Positions 8,855 to 16,543 of a stretch of 64,000 bases of DNA are shown piece by piece. A program made the position numbers and the translations under genes. The stretch covers positions 1-64,000 of the forward strand of contig CAKPPO010000009.1 in the NCBI GenBank assembly GCA_934177725.1, read 5' to 3'. The notes beneath the pieces are model-generated. The model made no database searches, was not told the origin of the DNA, and worked only from the letters and a program-made list of their open reading frames with translations. The stretch comes from an uncultured Clostridia bacterium (GTDB lineage: Bacteria; Bacillota; Clostridia; TANB77; CAG-508). The stretch's first letter is position 1, and the number at the start of each line of letters is the position of its first letter.

Positions 8855-9130
8855 ATATTTCTATACTTTCTCATTTTGAACTTTACTATTTTGATTTTTT
8901 CTACCCTTATACTCATATTACTATCTATTTTTCCACATATTATTACTTCTTGTGTTTTTTTTAAGTTTCTATACATATTATCTGCCAAATTATCTAATCC
9001 GATATATTTGTACTATAGATTTATTATTTAATTTAAGCTTACACATAGCTATTGATATGTGTTTACTATTATATAAAAATTCAAATTTTATATCTTCTAA
9101 AATTTCTCCACTTACTATACATATATTCAT
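8851..9130 (-). pseudogene. OB-fold/SSB-like protein gene, frameshifted
   Basis: Reading the minus strand from ATG at 9130 (after a GGAAAAAA site) gives MNICIVSGEILEDIKFEFLY and so on, an SSB-like first strand set, but the frame ends at TAA 8990-8988, about 47 codons in. Skipping one base near 8995-9008 restores an open frame to 8851 reading YIGLDNLADNMYRNLKK, then EVIICGKIDSNMSIRVEKIKIV, which matches the second half of a small OB fold (SSB pattern: D-LA-N, then V-I-GKI). The repaired product would be about 92 residues. The total span is 280 bases, one more than a multiple of three. The gene follows the DGR template in the same direction. It may be a true pseudogene, a sequencing error or a recoded gene. 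Confidence 0.6.
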
Positions 9131-9150
9131 TTTTTTCCTTCTTTATAGCA

Positions 9151-9193
9151 TAGAACATGTATTTTCACATAAGAGTTACTTATACATGTTCTA
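9151..9193. repeat. Perfect 12-bp inverted repeat between DGR template and SSB-like gene
   Basis: TAGAACATGTAT (9151-9162) and its exact complement ATACATGTTCTA (9182-9193) enclose a 19-base loop. In the DGR transcript it would form a hairpin about 100 bases past the template repeat and just ahead of the SSB-like ATG. No T-run follows on the minus strand, so it is not an obvious terminator. It could stabilise or delimit the template RNA, or act as an operator. Confidence 0.6.
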
Positions 9194-9295
9194 TTGATTC
9201 ATATTTACCTATTTACTTAGGAAGGAGTAAACCTCTTTAATACTAATATATCACTGTATATATTCCTTAAAATATATAATCTGGAATAATATTAG

Positions 9296-9408
9296 AGTGC
9301 GGGACGAAAGCCGTTGTTCGTGTTGGTGTTAGTCACTGTGTTGCTATTACGGTAACTTACTGGGTTGTCTGAGTAGCTGTTGTTGAAGCTACCTCCACGA
9401 AGCAGAAT
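9296..9408 (-). repeat. DGR template repeat (TR)
   Basis: This 113-bp stretch is collinear and gap-free with the variable repeat at 10926-11038 (fixed offset 1630). All 12 mismatches (9315, 9317, 9330, 9339, 9347, 9348, 9365, 9366, 9370, 9380, 9383, 9384) are T on the plus strand, that is A in the template sense; 36 template adenines exist, and none of the other 77 positions differ. In the target frame the template encodes several AAC/AAT asparagine codons, the usual DGR design because both A positions of AAY can be mutated without creating a stop. It lies 27 bases downstream of the reverse transcriptase stop. Confidence 0.97.
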
Positions 9409-9435
9409 GAAGCCTTTGATTTACCCCTAAGAAAG

Positions 9436-10446
9436 TTATTCTATATAAAATAGCTTTTTGTTTAAGTTATATACATTTGCATATTTTATATATCCTATGT
9501 GCCCACATAGATATTTACGTGCGTCTTTGCTATCCATTTTTCCTTCTTTTATATACTCTTTTAATTTTTTTATTTTTCTTTTAATTTTTTTCTTTCCTTT
9601 TGTTCTAATTTTCATTCTATATTCATTTATTTTATAACCACAAAAATTAACCCCTTGCTTATTTTTAAATATTTGTGTTTTTGCATTTAACGTCAGCTTT
9701 AGCTCTTTATTTAAAAAATTAGCTATTTTTTCTAATATTTCGTTAGCTTCTTTTTTTGTTTTTACTAATATTATAGAATCATCCATATACCTAAAATAAT
9801 ACTTTACTTTTAGTTTATGTTTTATATATTGATCTACTTCATTTAAATAAATATTTGCAAATAGTTGTGAAGTATAATTTCCTATAGGTATTCCCGTTTC
9901 TTCGGCTGTAGAACACACAATTTCTTCTATTAACCACATTAATTTTTTATCTTTTATTTTTCTTTGAAGTATATTCATTAAAATTTTTTTATTAATATTC
10001 TGAAAATATTTCCTTATATCCATCTTTATAATATAATATTCACTCCATATCCTTAGGCAATGTCTCATACATTGTTGAACGTCTAAGGTTGCTTTGTGCA
10101 TTCCTTTTTTAGGAATACATGCATATGAAGTCGATATAAATTGTGGCATAAATGTCGGTGCCAAGAAATTATCAACAAGCCATCTATGTACTATTCTATC
10201 AATATACTTCGACTTTTGAATTTTTCTTAACTTTGGTTCATGCACATAAAAGACTGCATATCCACCATGTTTATATGTTTGACTTTCTAATTGTTCATAT
10301 ATATATTTTATATATGCTTCCTTTTTTAAATTAAACATTATTATATCTTTTCTACATTTTTTATTTAAGCAACTTTTCTTATGTGCTTCCATTAATTTTT
10401 CGTAAGTCAAATATTTGTCAAATTCATTTTTTAATGTTTTTGGCAT
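9436..10446 (-). CDS. DGR reverse transcriptase
   Basis: The 336-residue enzyme is a compact, DGR-class reverse transcriptase that copies the template RNA with errors opposite adenine. Visible motifs are the conserved YIDRIVHRWL block (about residues 81-90), KMDIRKYFQNI (motif with the first catalytic aspartate), IPIGNYTSQLFANIYL (the IGxxxSQ signature that separates DGR enzymes from group II intron and retron enzymes, which usually have QGxxxSP), and YFRYMDDSIIL (YMDD active site). The C-terminus has a basic thumb-like segment rich in KKKIKRK. There is no maturase, endonuclease or integrase domain. The start at 10446 overlaps the avd-like gene by 23 bases, implying translational coupling; GGAGG lies about 12 bases upstream. 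Confidence 0.95.
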   Translation of the reverse strand: MPKTLKNEFDKYLTYEKLMEAHKKSCLNKKCRKDIIMFNLKKEAYIKYIYEQLESQTYKHGGYAVFYVHEPKLRKIQKSKYIDRIVHRWLVDNFLAPTFMPQFISTSYACIPKKGMHKATLDVQQCMRHCLRIWSEYYIIKMDIRKYFQNINKKILMNILQRKIKDKKLMWLIEEIVCSTAEETGIPIGNYTSQLFANIYLNEVDQYIKHKLKVKYYFRYMDDSIILVKTKKEANEILEKIANFLNKELKLTLNAKTQIFKNKQGVNFCGYKINEYRMKIRTKGKKKIKRKIKKLKEYIKEGKMDSKDARKYLCGHIGYIKYANVYNLNKKLFYIE

Positions 10447-10786
10447 ATGCTTTAAGTAATCCTCCTACTATTTTTCCAAGTTCATCAACTAGGCTAATGC
10501 TATAATTAAATTTCTTTTCATCTATCCACCTATTCTCACACATTATTCTTAAAAAAATTCTTTGCATATTTAGCCTTGCATCTATTTTATTTATACATTC
10601 TAGCTTTTTATCTAAGGCTACTTTTCCAAGCATTAATATATCTTCTAACATTTTGTACATCGTTTCTTTGTATTCATTTCCTATATTAAATTTTTCTGTT
10701 CTTGGAAGTTTCAGTATAATATTTAGCATATATTTAATATAGTTTTCTGTTTTAGGTATCAATACTAATTCTTTTCTTGTTTCCAT
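10424..10786 (-). CDS. avd: Avd-like four-helix bundle protein (DGR accessory variability determinant)
   Basis: This 120-residue protein is predicted to be all helical with a high lysine content, which fits the four-helix-bundle family containing Avd of the Bordetella phage DGR and 23S rRNA intervening-sequence proteins. Segments such as GNEYKETMYKMLEDILMLGK and a basic C-terminus (LLKAYAKNIKK) are consistent. Known Avd forms a pentamer that binds the reverse transcriptase and the template RNA and is needed for mutagenic homing. Position between the target gene and the reverse transcriptase, with a 23-base overlap into the latter, is the canonical arrangement. The ribosome site (GAAAG) is weak. 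Assignment rests on context plus fold-like composition rather than a sharp motif. Confidence 0.85.
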   Translation of the reverse strand: METRKELVLIPKTENYIKYMLNIILKLPRTEKFNIGNEYKETMYKMLEDILMLGKVALDKKLECINKIDARLNMQRIFLRIMCENRWIDEKKFNYSISLVDELGKIVGGLLKAYAKNIKK

Positions 10787-10912
10787 TTTTCTTACTTTCT
10801 AACACTCAATCTTATATAATCTTATTTTCTAGAGATTGTTGTTTTTTAGTTTATTTTACTACTTTAATTATATCGAGTTACTTTTTTAGTTTATCGCTAC
10901 CAGTGTTCAGTG

Positions 10913-12329
10913 CTACCTAATATAAAGTGCGGGACGAAAGCCGTAGCTCGTGTTGGTGTAAGTCACTGCGTTGCTACGACGGTAACTTACTGGGCCGTCC
11001 GAGTAGCTGCTGAAGAAGCTACCTCCACGAAGCAGAATCGACGTCGATGTAGAGGCTTCTTGAGTCCACTCCCATAAGTTCCCAGCTAAATCATAAATAT
11101 TTTTTCTCTTTGCACCTTCTGAAAATGCTGTTGTTCTTATTCCGTAATGATATGCTCCATCTGAAACTGTAGCTGATGAAATTACTGCTCCGTTACTTGA
11201 ATTTACTGCTAAGTATCTTCCTTTTCCCTTAGTATATTCTATCCCTGTATTTGAACTATAATTTCCCCAAGGTGTAGATTTTAAATCTGAATATGAAGTA
11301 CTATCTGTTGTTATAAATTTCATTACTGCATCCCACATTGTTCCTGTCACTAATCCACTTGTTATACTACTATTGTTTGAATACATTTCTCTGCACATTG
11401 TTACTGCTGTTGCATAATCTGAATGGTAGTATGGTATCTCTCCAGCTTTACAGGTTATTTTTCCACTTTTAACATAGTTTGATGTAAAATTTGAATTTTG
11501 CCAACCTGATGCTGTCGAAGTAGCTGCAAAACTACTACTATTACTTAAAATTATATCACTTGTCCCTGCTTCATATCTTCCAATATAAAATCCACCATAC
11601 TTAATTATTTGAGCCTCTTCTGCAGTTGTTGTTACTGTATCAACATATGCATTGCCGAACTATATTAAATTTTTTATATTCCGCCAATGTACATGGTATC
11701 CATACAAATTGATTTCCTTTTAAATCACTCCCTGATGTATTTACTGTTCCATCCGAATTATATGTTACTCCCGCTGGTACATCTTCTATTTTTACATTAT
11801 CTGCAAATAGATACTTATTTTTATCTGCTTCATTGTCAGATATTACTACTCCTGAATTTAATGTACCTCCTACATAGTAAAAGCCATATGGAACTGGTAC
11901 TATTTTTCCATCTCCTACTGATACTGCATATACACTTGCTACTTGTTTTGAGCTTTGTACAATATTTCCTTCTTCTGTCTCTACATATTCAACTTCATAT
12001 CTCTTCCATTCACTTGGTGTAGATAATATTTTTCCTTGTCCTGTAGAATTTACTGCTGAACTTCCACCACTTTCTGTTCCTCCACCAGATCCTCCACTAG
12101 AGCTTCCACCTCCTGTGGTTCCTCCATTTGTTTCTAATTGTTTATATAATTCATTTAAACTTGTTTCTTCTTCTTTTATTGAAAGTTCCGTATTTTCCTT
12201 TGCTCTTTTAGCAACTGTTATAATTCCATTATCTCCAAAAAATGCTCCTATACTTATGGATGATAATATAATTAGAATAATTATTGTTATTACTAATGAA
12301 ATCATTGTTATACCATTTTCTTTTTTCAT
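10913..12329 (-). pseudogene. DGR target: pilin-like N-terminus plus FGE/C-type-lectin domain, one apparent frameshift
   Basis: The protein starts at ATG 12329 (AGGAGC site) with a prepilin-like head, KENGITMISLVITIII, lacking the usual Glu at mature position 5. A coiled stretch, a Gly/Ser linker (about residues 68-95) and a domain reading NQFVWIPCTLAEYKKF follow. That frame ends at 11640. A frame shifted by one base is open from about 11659 to the stop at 10913 and reads FGNAYVDTVTTAEEA, KYGGFYIGRYEAG, IYDLAGNLWEWTQEAS, LLRGGSF and GFRPAL, a typical formylglycine-generating-enzyme-type fold used by DGR targets. The intact product would be about 470 residues. The shift lies near 11643-11661 and could be a mutation, an assembly error or recoding. 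The product is probably surface exposed, with variable residues forming a ligand-binding face. Confidence 0.88.
10926..11038 (-). repeat. DGR variable repeat (VR) at 3' end of the target gene
   Basis: This is the recipient copy of the template at 9296-9408. In the target frame (numbering the downstream open part from an ATG at 11398) the substitutions change template N to F129, N to S130, N to G135, N to R141, T to A144, N to Y147, N to S151 and N to Y152, plus one silent change in S133. The invariant ends are LLRGGSF on the N side and GFRPAL on the C side. The invariant C-rich tail near 10926-10944 is where the initiation-of-mutagenic-homing site is expected. The VR ends 10 bases before the stop codon. 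Confidence 0.97.
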
Positions 12330-12510
12330 TTTTCTTTTGCTCCTAACTTTTTTGTTTTATTATATATTTTGCTTTTTATTATCTCAATAAAACAAATTGT
12401 TTTTATTGATAACTTTTTTACATAATTTTCTATTTTTTGACATTTAATTTAGCATTATATGAGCATTTTTATTTTATATGTTCTCACTACAAGCATATCT
12501 AAAAGGTTAT

Positions 12511-12568
12511 AAAAGAGAAAGACTTTTTATGAAGTAAATATTTACTTCATAAAAAGTCTTTCTCTTTT
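12511..12568. terminator. 58-bp perfect palindromic terminator after the ABC permease gene
   Basis: Bases 12511-12568 form a perfect inverted repeat with 29-base arms and no obligatory loop, centred on AAATATTT at 12539/12540. The ends are AAAAGAGAAAG and CTTTCTCTTTT, so transcripts from either side end in U-rich sequence. It lies 6 bases past the permease stop and separates that operon from the DGR target gene. Confidence 0.8.
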
Positions 12569-12574
12569 ATATTT

Positions 12575-14401
12575 TTACATATTTATATATTTCTCTATAT
12601 TTATATCTTCTAAACTAATGTATCTTATTGTTTTAATTACCTCTTCTTTTAATTCTACTTGCACATATATGCTTCTTAATTTATCATTTTGTCTTGCTAC
12701 TTCTGATACATATTCATTATCGTTTATAGTTGCTTTTCTATTTTTTATATCTTTTATCAAATTTTCTATAAAATCTGACATATCTGATTCTTTTATTCTA
12801 ATAGTTTTAGTTGAATATTGCTCTTTATAACTTATATTTATAGTTATTCTTTTTATTTTTTGAACATCTTCTATCTGTTTTATTTTTTCTTCATAATATT
12901 CATTACTTGTTAATATTTTATTTAATTCTTCTTTATAAAGACTATTATTAATATTATATTTTCTAGTTATCTTTCTGCCATTTTTTAGTTTATATTCTAA
13001 TGTATATTCAGTATATCCTTTCTTCTTTTCGTTTATTAACTTTTGTTGGAAATCTATTATATTTTCTATATTTTGTTTTTCTTTAAAATTAATAGTTTCA
13101 TTTCTCATTTCAAAACTAACTTCTTGCACATCTTCTGCTTTTGGTATTCTTGTTTCATAGCCAAAAGCGCCTGTATTTAATATTACAAATGTTATTGTTA
13201 TAATAACTGCATATACTATAAATCCTATAATTGATTTAAATACTTTGTATGTCTTTTTTAATATCATTTCTATTATTAAATATGCTATTAAAGTTATAAT
13301 AAATGAAGCTAAAAGTGTTCTTATGTTGTTTTCTGCTATTATATCGTAGAAATATATATATGAAAGTAAATTAACTAAAAATGTAGCTGCATATTTTATA
13401 AAACTTCTAATTCCTTTAAATGCTATAAATTCTTTTGTTATTTCCAACTTTCTCTTTTTGTATATGAAATATCCTAAAACTAGCATTACAATTATTGAAG
13501 TAATATATATAATTATTGTAGATGTCTCAAATTCAATTGTTTGAGATAAATAATATGAACTCATTTCTCTAAAGTCTTCTATTATTTTTATAAATGGCAG
13601 TTTTGTAAATTCTTCAAAATTACTAGATAATCCTTTAAATCCATAAAGTATATTTTCTGTTATTGCTGATGTTAATACAAGAACTCCTACCGGTGCATAC
13701 ATTAATATATAGGTAAGTATTCCATGTGAAATTTTTGATGCACAGAATGTTCCTATAAATGTAGCAAATGCAAAGAATATTGTGTTATACAACATGCAAA
13801 CTCCAAACCATTTTATTATATCTGTAAATTGTAAGTATTTTCCCATTTCTCCTAGATTTAACAATAATATTATAATTAGATTTACTAAAAATGGTATTAC
13901 ATACATTACTATTCCTGTTAAAATATTAGTTATATATAACTTTCTTTTTGATATTGGAAGTCCATGTATAAATGAACTACTCTTTTCTTCGTTTGTATAT
14001 TTAAATAGTAGTATTGATACTAGTACTGGCAACACAAATATTGTTAATAATACTATTGGATTATATAAAATTTCTATATAATGTTCTCTATCATAATTAT
14101 TTGGTGAATAATATGGCTCAATGCTATCTTCATCAACTACCTGCACAGTATTTGTTACATTACTTATTGTATTATTTGTTATTTCATTTACAATATTATT
14201 GTTTATAGCAATAATATTTTCATCTGCTTTTTCTTCATCTAGCATAACTATATCATTAATATAATCTGTTCTTCTTTCTTTTATATCATTTGTTCTTAAT
14301 ATCATTTGAAAAGTTGTTACTAAAAACAAAATAATGGTTGCTACTGCTGGAACAATCCAAAATCTTTTTATATTTGATTTAAATACTCCATAACTAAACA
14401 T
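12575..14401 (-). CDS. ABC-2-type transporter permease
   Basis: This is a large membrane subunit, about 608 residues, of an ABC exporter. There is one membrane segment near the N-terminus (WIVPAVATIILFLVTTF), a polar extracytoplasmic-type insert, then at least five more helices up to about residue 410, and a soluble C-terminal domain of about 200 residues rich in charged residues. I take ATG at 14401 because GGAGGTGAAGCAG lies directly upstream; a longer frame to 14422 has no ribosome site. The start overlaps the end of the ATPase gene by 8 bases, so the two are translationally coupled. The EKSSSFIHGLPISKRKL loop is typical of ABC-2 permeases with bacitracin- or YtrC-like organisation. Substrate is unknown. 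Confidence 0.85.
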   Translation of the reverse strand: MFSYGVFKSNIKRFWIVPAVATIILFLVTTFQMILRTNDIKERRTDYINDIVMLDEEKADENIIAINNNIVNEITNNTISNVTNTVQVVDEDSIEPYYSPNNYDREHYIEILYNPIVLLTIFVLPVLVSILLFKYTNEEKSSSFIHGLPISKRKLYITNILTGIVMYVIPFLVNLIIILLLNLGEMGKYLQFTDIIKWFGVCMLYNTIFFAFATFIGTFCASKISHGILTYILMYAPVGVLVLTSAITENILYGFKGLSSNFEEFTKLPFIKIIEDFREMSSYYLSQTIEFETSTIIIYITSIIVMLVLGYFIYKKRKLEITKEFIAFKGIRSFIKYAATFLVNLLSYIYFYDIIAENNIRTLLASFIITLIAYLIIEMILKKTYKVFKSIIGFIVYAVIITITFVILNTGAFGYETRIPKAEDVQEVSFEMRNETINFKEKQNIENIIDFQQKLINEKKKGYTEYTLEYKLKNGRKITRKYNINNSLYKEELNKILTSNEYYEEKIKQIEDVQKIKRITINISYKEQYSTKTIRIKESDMSDFIENLIKDIKNRKATINDNEYVSEVARQNDKLRSIYVQVELKEEVIKTIRYISLEDINIEKYINM

Positions 14402-15281
14402 CTGCTTCACCTCCATTTTCAAACATAAATACTTCTTCTAATGATAGAGGTAAAAATTCCATTAATGTTAATTTGTATTTATTTAGTATATCTTCTATTT
14501 CTTTTTGTTCACCTTTGACTATGAAATAATATACACTTCCTACTTTTTCTTCTTTTAATATAGAAAGTTTTTCTCTTATTTTGCCTATTTGTGAGTTGTT
14601 AGAAAATACAATTTGTACCTTTTGTATATTGTTGTCTTTCTTTTCTAGTTCTTTTTCTAATACCATTTCACCATTTTTCATGATTCCTATATTGGTACAT
14701 ACATTTTCTAATTCTTTTAGGTTATGTGATGATATAATTACTGTCATTTTTCTTTTTTTAACTTCTTCTAATAAAATTTTCCAAACATTTTCTTTCATAA
14801 TAGGATCAAGTCCATCTATTGGCTCATCTAATATCATTATTTCTGGATTGCATGAAATTGTAAGCCAAAATGCTACTTGCTTTTTCATTCCTTTTGAAAG
14901 TTTATTAACTTTTCTTTTTACATCAATATTAAATACTTTTTGTAATTCATTAAATTTTTCAAAACTAAAATCTTTGTATATTTTACTATAAAATTTAGCC
15001 ATATCTTTGATACTATATCCATGAAAAAAGTATAAATCATCACTAATATACGCTATTTTGCTTTTTATTTTTTCATTGTCATAAACTTTCTCATCATTTA
15101 CTAAAATTTCACCTTCATCTTGTTTGTACATTCCTATTAGGTGTTTTATTGTAGTTGTTTTTCCAGAACCATTTGGTCCAACTAGACCATAAATGCTACC
15201 TTCTGACACATTCATGTTAAAATGATTTAATGCAGTAAATTTATCAAACTTCTTCACTACATTTTTGACAGTAATTAACAT
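14394..15281 (-). CDS. ABC transporter ATP-binding protein
   Basis: The 295-residue nucleotide-binding subunit powers the adjacent permease. It shows Walker A GLVGPNGSGKTTTIKH (about residues 33-48), the signature KLSKGMKKQ (an LSKGM variant of LSGGQ), Walker B MILDEPIDGLDP and the switch histidine in VIISSHNLKELE. The C-terminal 80 residues form the extra domain common in YtrB/BcrA-type exporter ATPases. ATG at 15281 is preceded by AAAAGGAGGGG. The gene is the first of a two-gene operon and has no GntR regulator beside it, unlike the classical ytr operon. Confidence 0.92.
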   Translation of the reverse strand: MLITVKNVVKKFDKFTALNHFNMNVSEGSIYGLVGPNGSGKTTTIKHLIGMYKQDEGEILVNDEKVYDNEKIKSKIAYISDDLYFFHGYSIKDMAKFYSKIYKDFSFEKFNELQKVFNIDVKRKVNKLSKGMKKQVAFWLTISCNPEIMILDEPIDGLDPIMKENVWKILLEEVKKRKMTVIISSHNLKELENVCTNIGIMKNGEMVLEKELEKKDNNIQKVQIVFSNNSQIGKIREKLSILKEEKVGSVYYFIVKGEQKEIEDILNKYKLTLMEFLPLSLEEVFMFENGGEADV

Positions 15282-15346
15282 TCTTTCCCCTCCTTTTTCT
15301 ATGGCTAAATTATATATTATCTATTTAACTTTTACAAGTTTTTTCC

Positions 15347-15389
15347 AAAAATTACCCCAAAAGTACCTGGACCTTTTGGGGTAATTTTT
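15347..15389. terminator. Bidirectional terminator/REP-like hairpin
   Basis: Arms AAAAATTACCCCAAAAG (15347-15363) and CTTTTGGGGTAATTTTT (15373-15389) are perfectly complementary over 17 bases with a 9-base loop. It overlaps the Sua5 stop codon and ends in T-runs in both directions. The CCCCAAAAGTAC core resembles the hairpin at 22283-22314. Confidence 0.75.
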
Positions 15390-16419
15390 ATAATTCTATA
15401 TAATTGTGTTCACATGCTCTTATTAATCTATTCATAATTGCAAGGCCTAATCCATCTTTTTGCACTCCTTCTATTAGTACTATATCAGGATTATATGAAT
15501 CTACTTTTCTTAATATTTTAAATATATTTTTAGTAACTTCTTCTAAAGTCTCTCCCATATCTATAATGTTGTTTGAATTATACCTTTTTAAATTTCTTGT
15601 ATGACATACTATTAATGGGTTTCTATATTTTTCGGTAGTTTCATTTATATAGTCTACCATTTTTTCATTTTCTTTGCTATATATTAGCATACATTTTGAA
15701 TTTGGAGCATAATGTTTATATTTCATTCCAGGAGATAATATTGGTTCATTTGCACTTAAATCTCCTAATATATGTTTATCTACTATAACATTTCCAGCTA
15801 CTTTTTTTATTTGCTCTGCTGTTATTTTTCCCGGTCTTAATATATGTGGTACTCCTTCTACTACTCTTACGACCGTAGATTCTACTCCTATTTCACATTG
15901 TCCGCCATCTATAATATAGTCCACTTTATCTGATAGTTCCTTAAATATATCTTCAACATTTGTTCCACTTGGTCTACCGGATATATTTGCACTTGGAGCA
16001 GCAATAGGTGTATTTGCATATTCAATTAGCCACTTTGCAATTTCATTACTTGGCATTCTAATTCCAACTGTATCTAATCCACCTGTTACTATATCTGGAA
16101 CTATTTTTGTTCTTTCTAAAATAATTGTAAATGGTCCTGGCCAAAATGTTCTCATTAATTTATATTCTAACTCTGTTATGTTTTTTGCTATTCTATCTAG
16201 CATTTCTATATTTGAAATATGTAATATTAAAGGATTGTCTTGCTTTCTCCCTTTTGCTATAAATATATTTTTTACTGCTTGTTCATTTAATCCATCTGCA
16301 CCTATTCCATAAACTGTTTCTGTTGGAAATAGTACTAACCCTCCATTATTTATTATTTTTGATGCTTCTTTTATTTTTGTATAATCTTTATCATTTTTTA
16401 AATCTAAATATTTTTCCAT
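15388..16419 (-). CDS. L-threonylcarbamoyladenylate synthase, Sua5 type
   Basis: Sua5/YwlC makes threonylcarbamoyl-AMP from threonine, bicarbonate and ATP, the first step of t6A37 synthesis on ANN-decoding tRNAs. The N-terminal YrdC domain shows GGLVLFPTETVYGIG, KGRKQDNPLILHI, PGPFTIIL and PSANISGRPSGT; the C-terminal Sua5 domain of about 140 residues is present (SPGMKYKHYAP marks the linker), so this is the long form. I prefer ATG at 16419 (343 residues), with AGAGGAA upstream; an alternative ATG at 16449 adds ten residues behind AAGG. It is monocistronic, flanked by hairpins, and divergent from the MYG1-like gene. Confidence 0.93.
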   Translation of the reverse strand: MEKYLDLKNDKDYTKIKEASKIINNGGLVLFPTETVYGIGADGLNEQAVKNIFIAKGRKQDNPLILHISNIEMLDRIAKNITELEYKLMRTFWPGPFTIILERTKIVPDIVTGGLDTVGIRMPSNEIAKWLIEYANTPIAAPSANISGRPSGTNVEDIFKELSDKVDYIIDGGQCEIGVESTVVRVVEGVPHILRPGKITAEQIKKVAGNVIVDKHILGDLSANEPILSPGMKYKHYAPNSKCMLIYSKENEKMVDYINETTEKYRNPLIVCHTRNLKRYNSNNIIDMGETLEEVTKNIFKILRKVDSYNPDIVLIEGVQKDGLGLAIMNRLIRACEHNYIEL

Positions 16420-16470
16420 TTCTATTCCTCTTTTCTCGCTGTTTAACATTATACAACCTTTTTCTTATTA

Positions 16471-16513
16471 ATTCAATATCGATATTGAATTATGTAAATT
16501 TTTATGTTATACT
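16471..16513 (+). promoter_or_regulatory. MYG1-like gene promoter with 20-bp palindromic operator
   Basis: TTGAAT (16485-16490), 17 bases, then TATACT (16508-16513) preceded by TG gives an extended -10 promoter. A perfect 20-bp palindrome, ATTCAATATCGATATTGAAT (16471-16490), covers the -35 element. That geometry is what a dimeric repressor site would look like. The gene's ribosome site is AAAGGAGGT at about 16529-16537. Confidence 0.7.
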
Positions 16514-16543
16514 TGTATCATTAAATTAAAGGAGGTAAAGTGT

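Noticed and set aside
8952..9197. 81-codon plus-strand open frame over the SSB-like locus
   Set aside because: It is antisense to the OB-fold-like frames, low in complexity (Tyr/Leu/Phe-rich), and lacks a ribosome site.
9296..9408. Template repeat as a second target copy or decayed gene end
   Set aside because: It is not in frame with any gene, and its AAY-rich codons with all differences at A mark it as the template.
9436..10446. Group II intron or retron origin for the reverse transcriptase
   Set aside because: There is no maturase or endonuclease domain, the motif is IGxxxSQ rather than QGxxxSP, and the TR/VR pair with adenine bias identifies a DGR.
11640..11662. Programmed ribosomal frameshift in the DGR target
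   Set aside because: The required shift is +1, but there is no classical +1 signal (no slow stop codon with an upstream Shine-Dalgarno-like element), and the A6-T3 run nearby would suit -1. A mutation or sequence error is simpler.
12437..12460. Plus-strand promoter TTGACA near 12437
   Set aside because: Spacing to the nearest TATA-like hexamer is too short, and no plus-strand gene follows.
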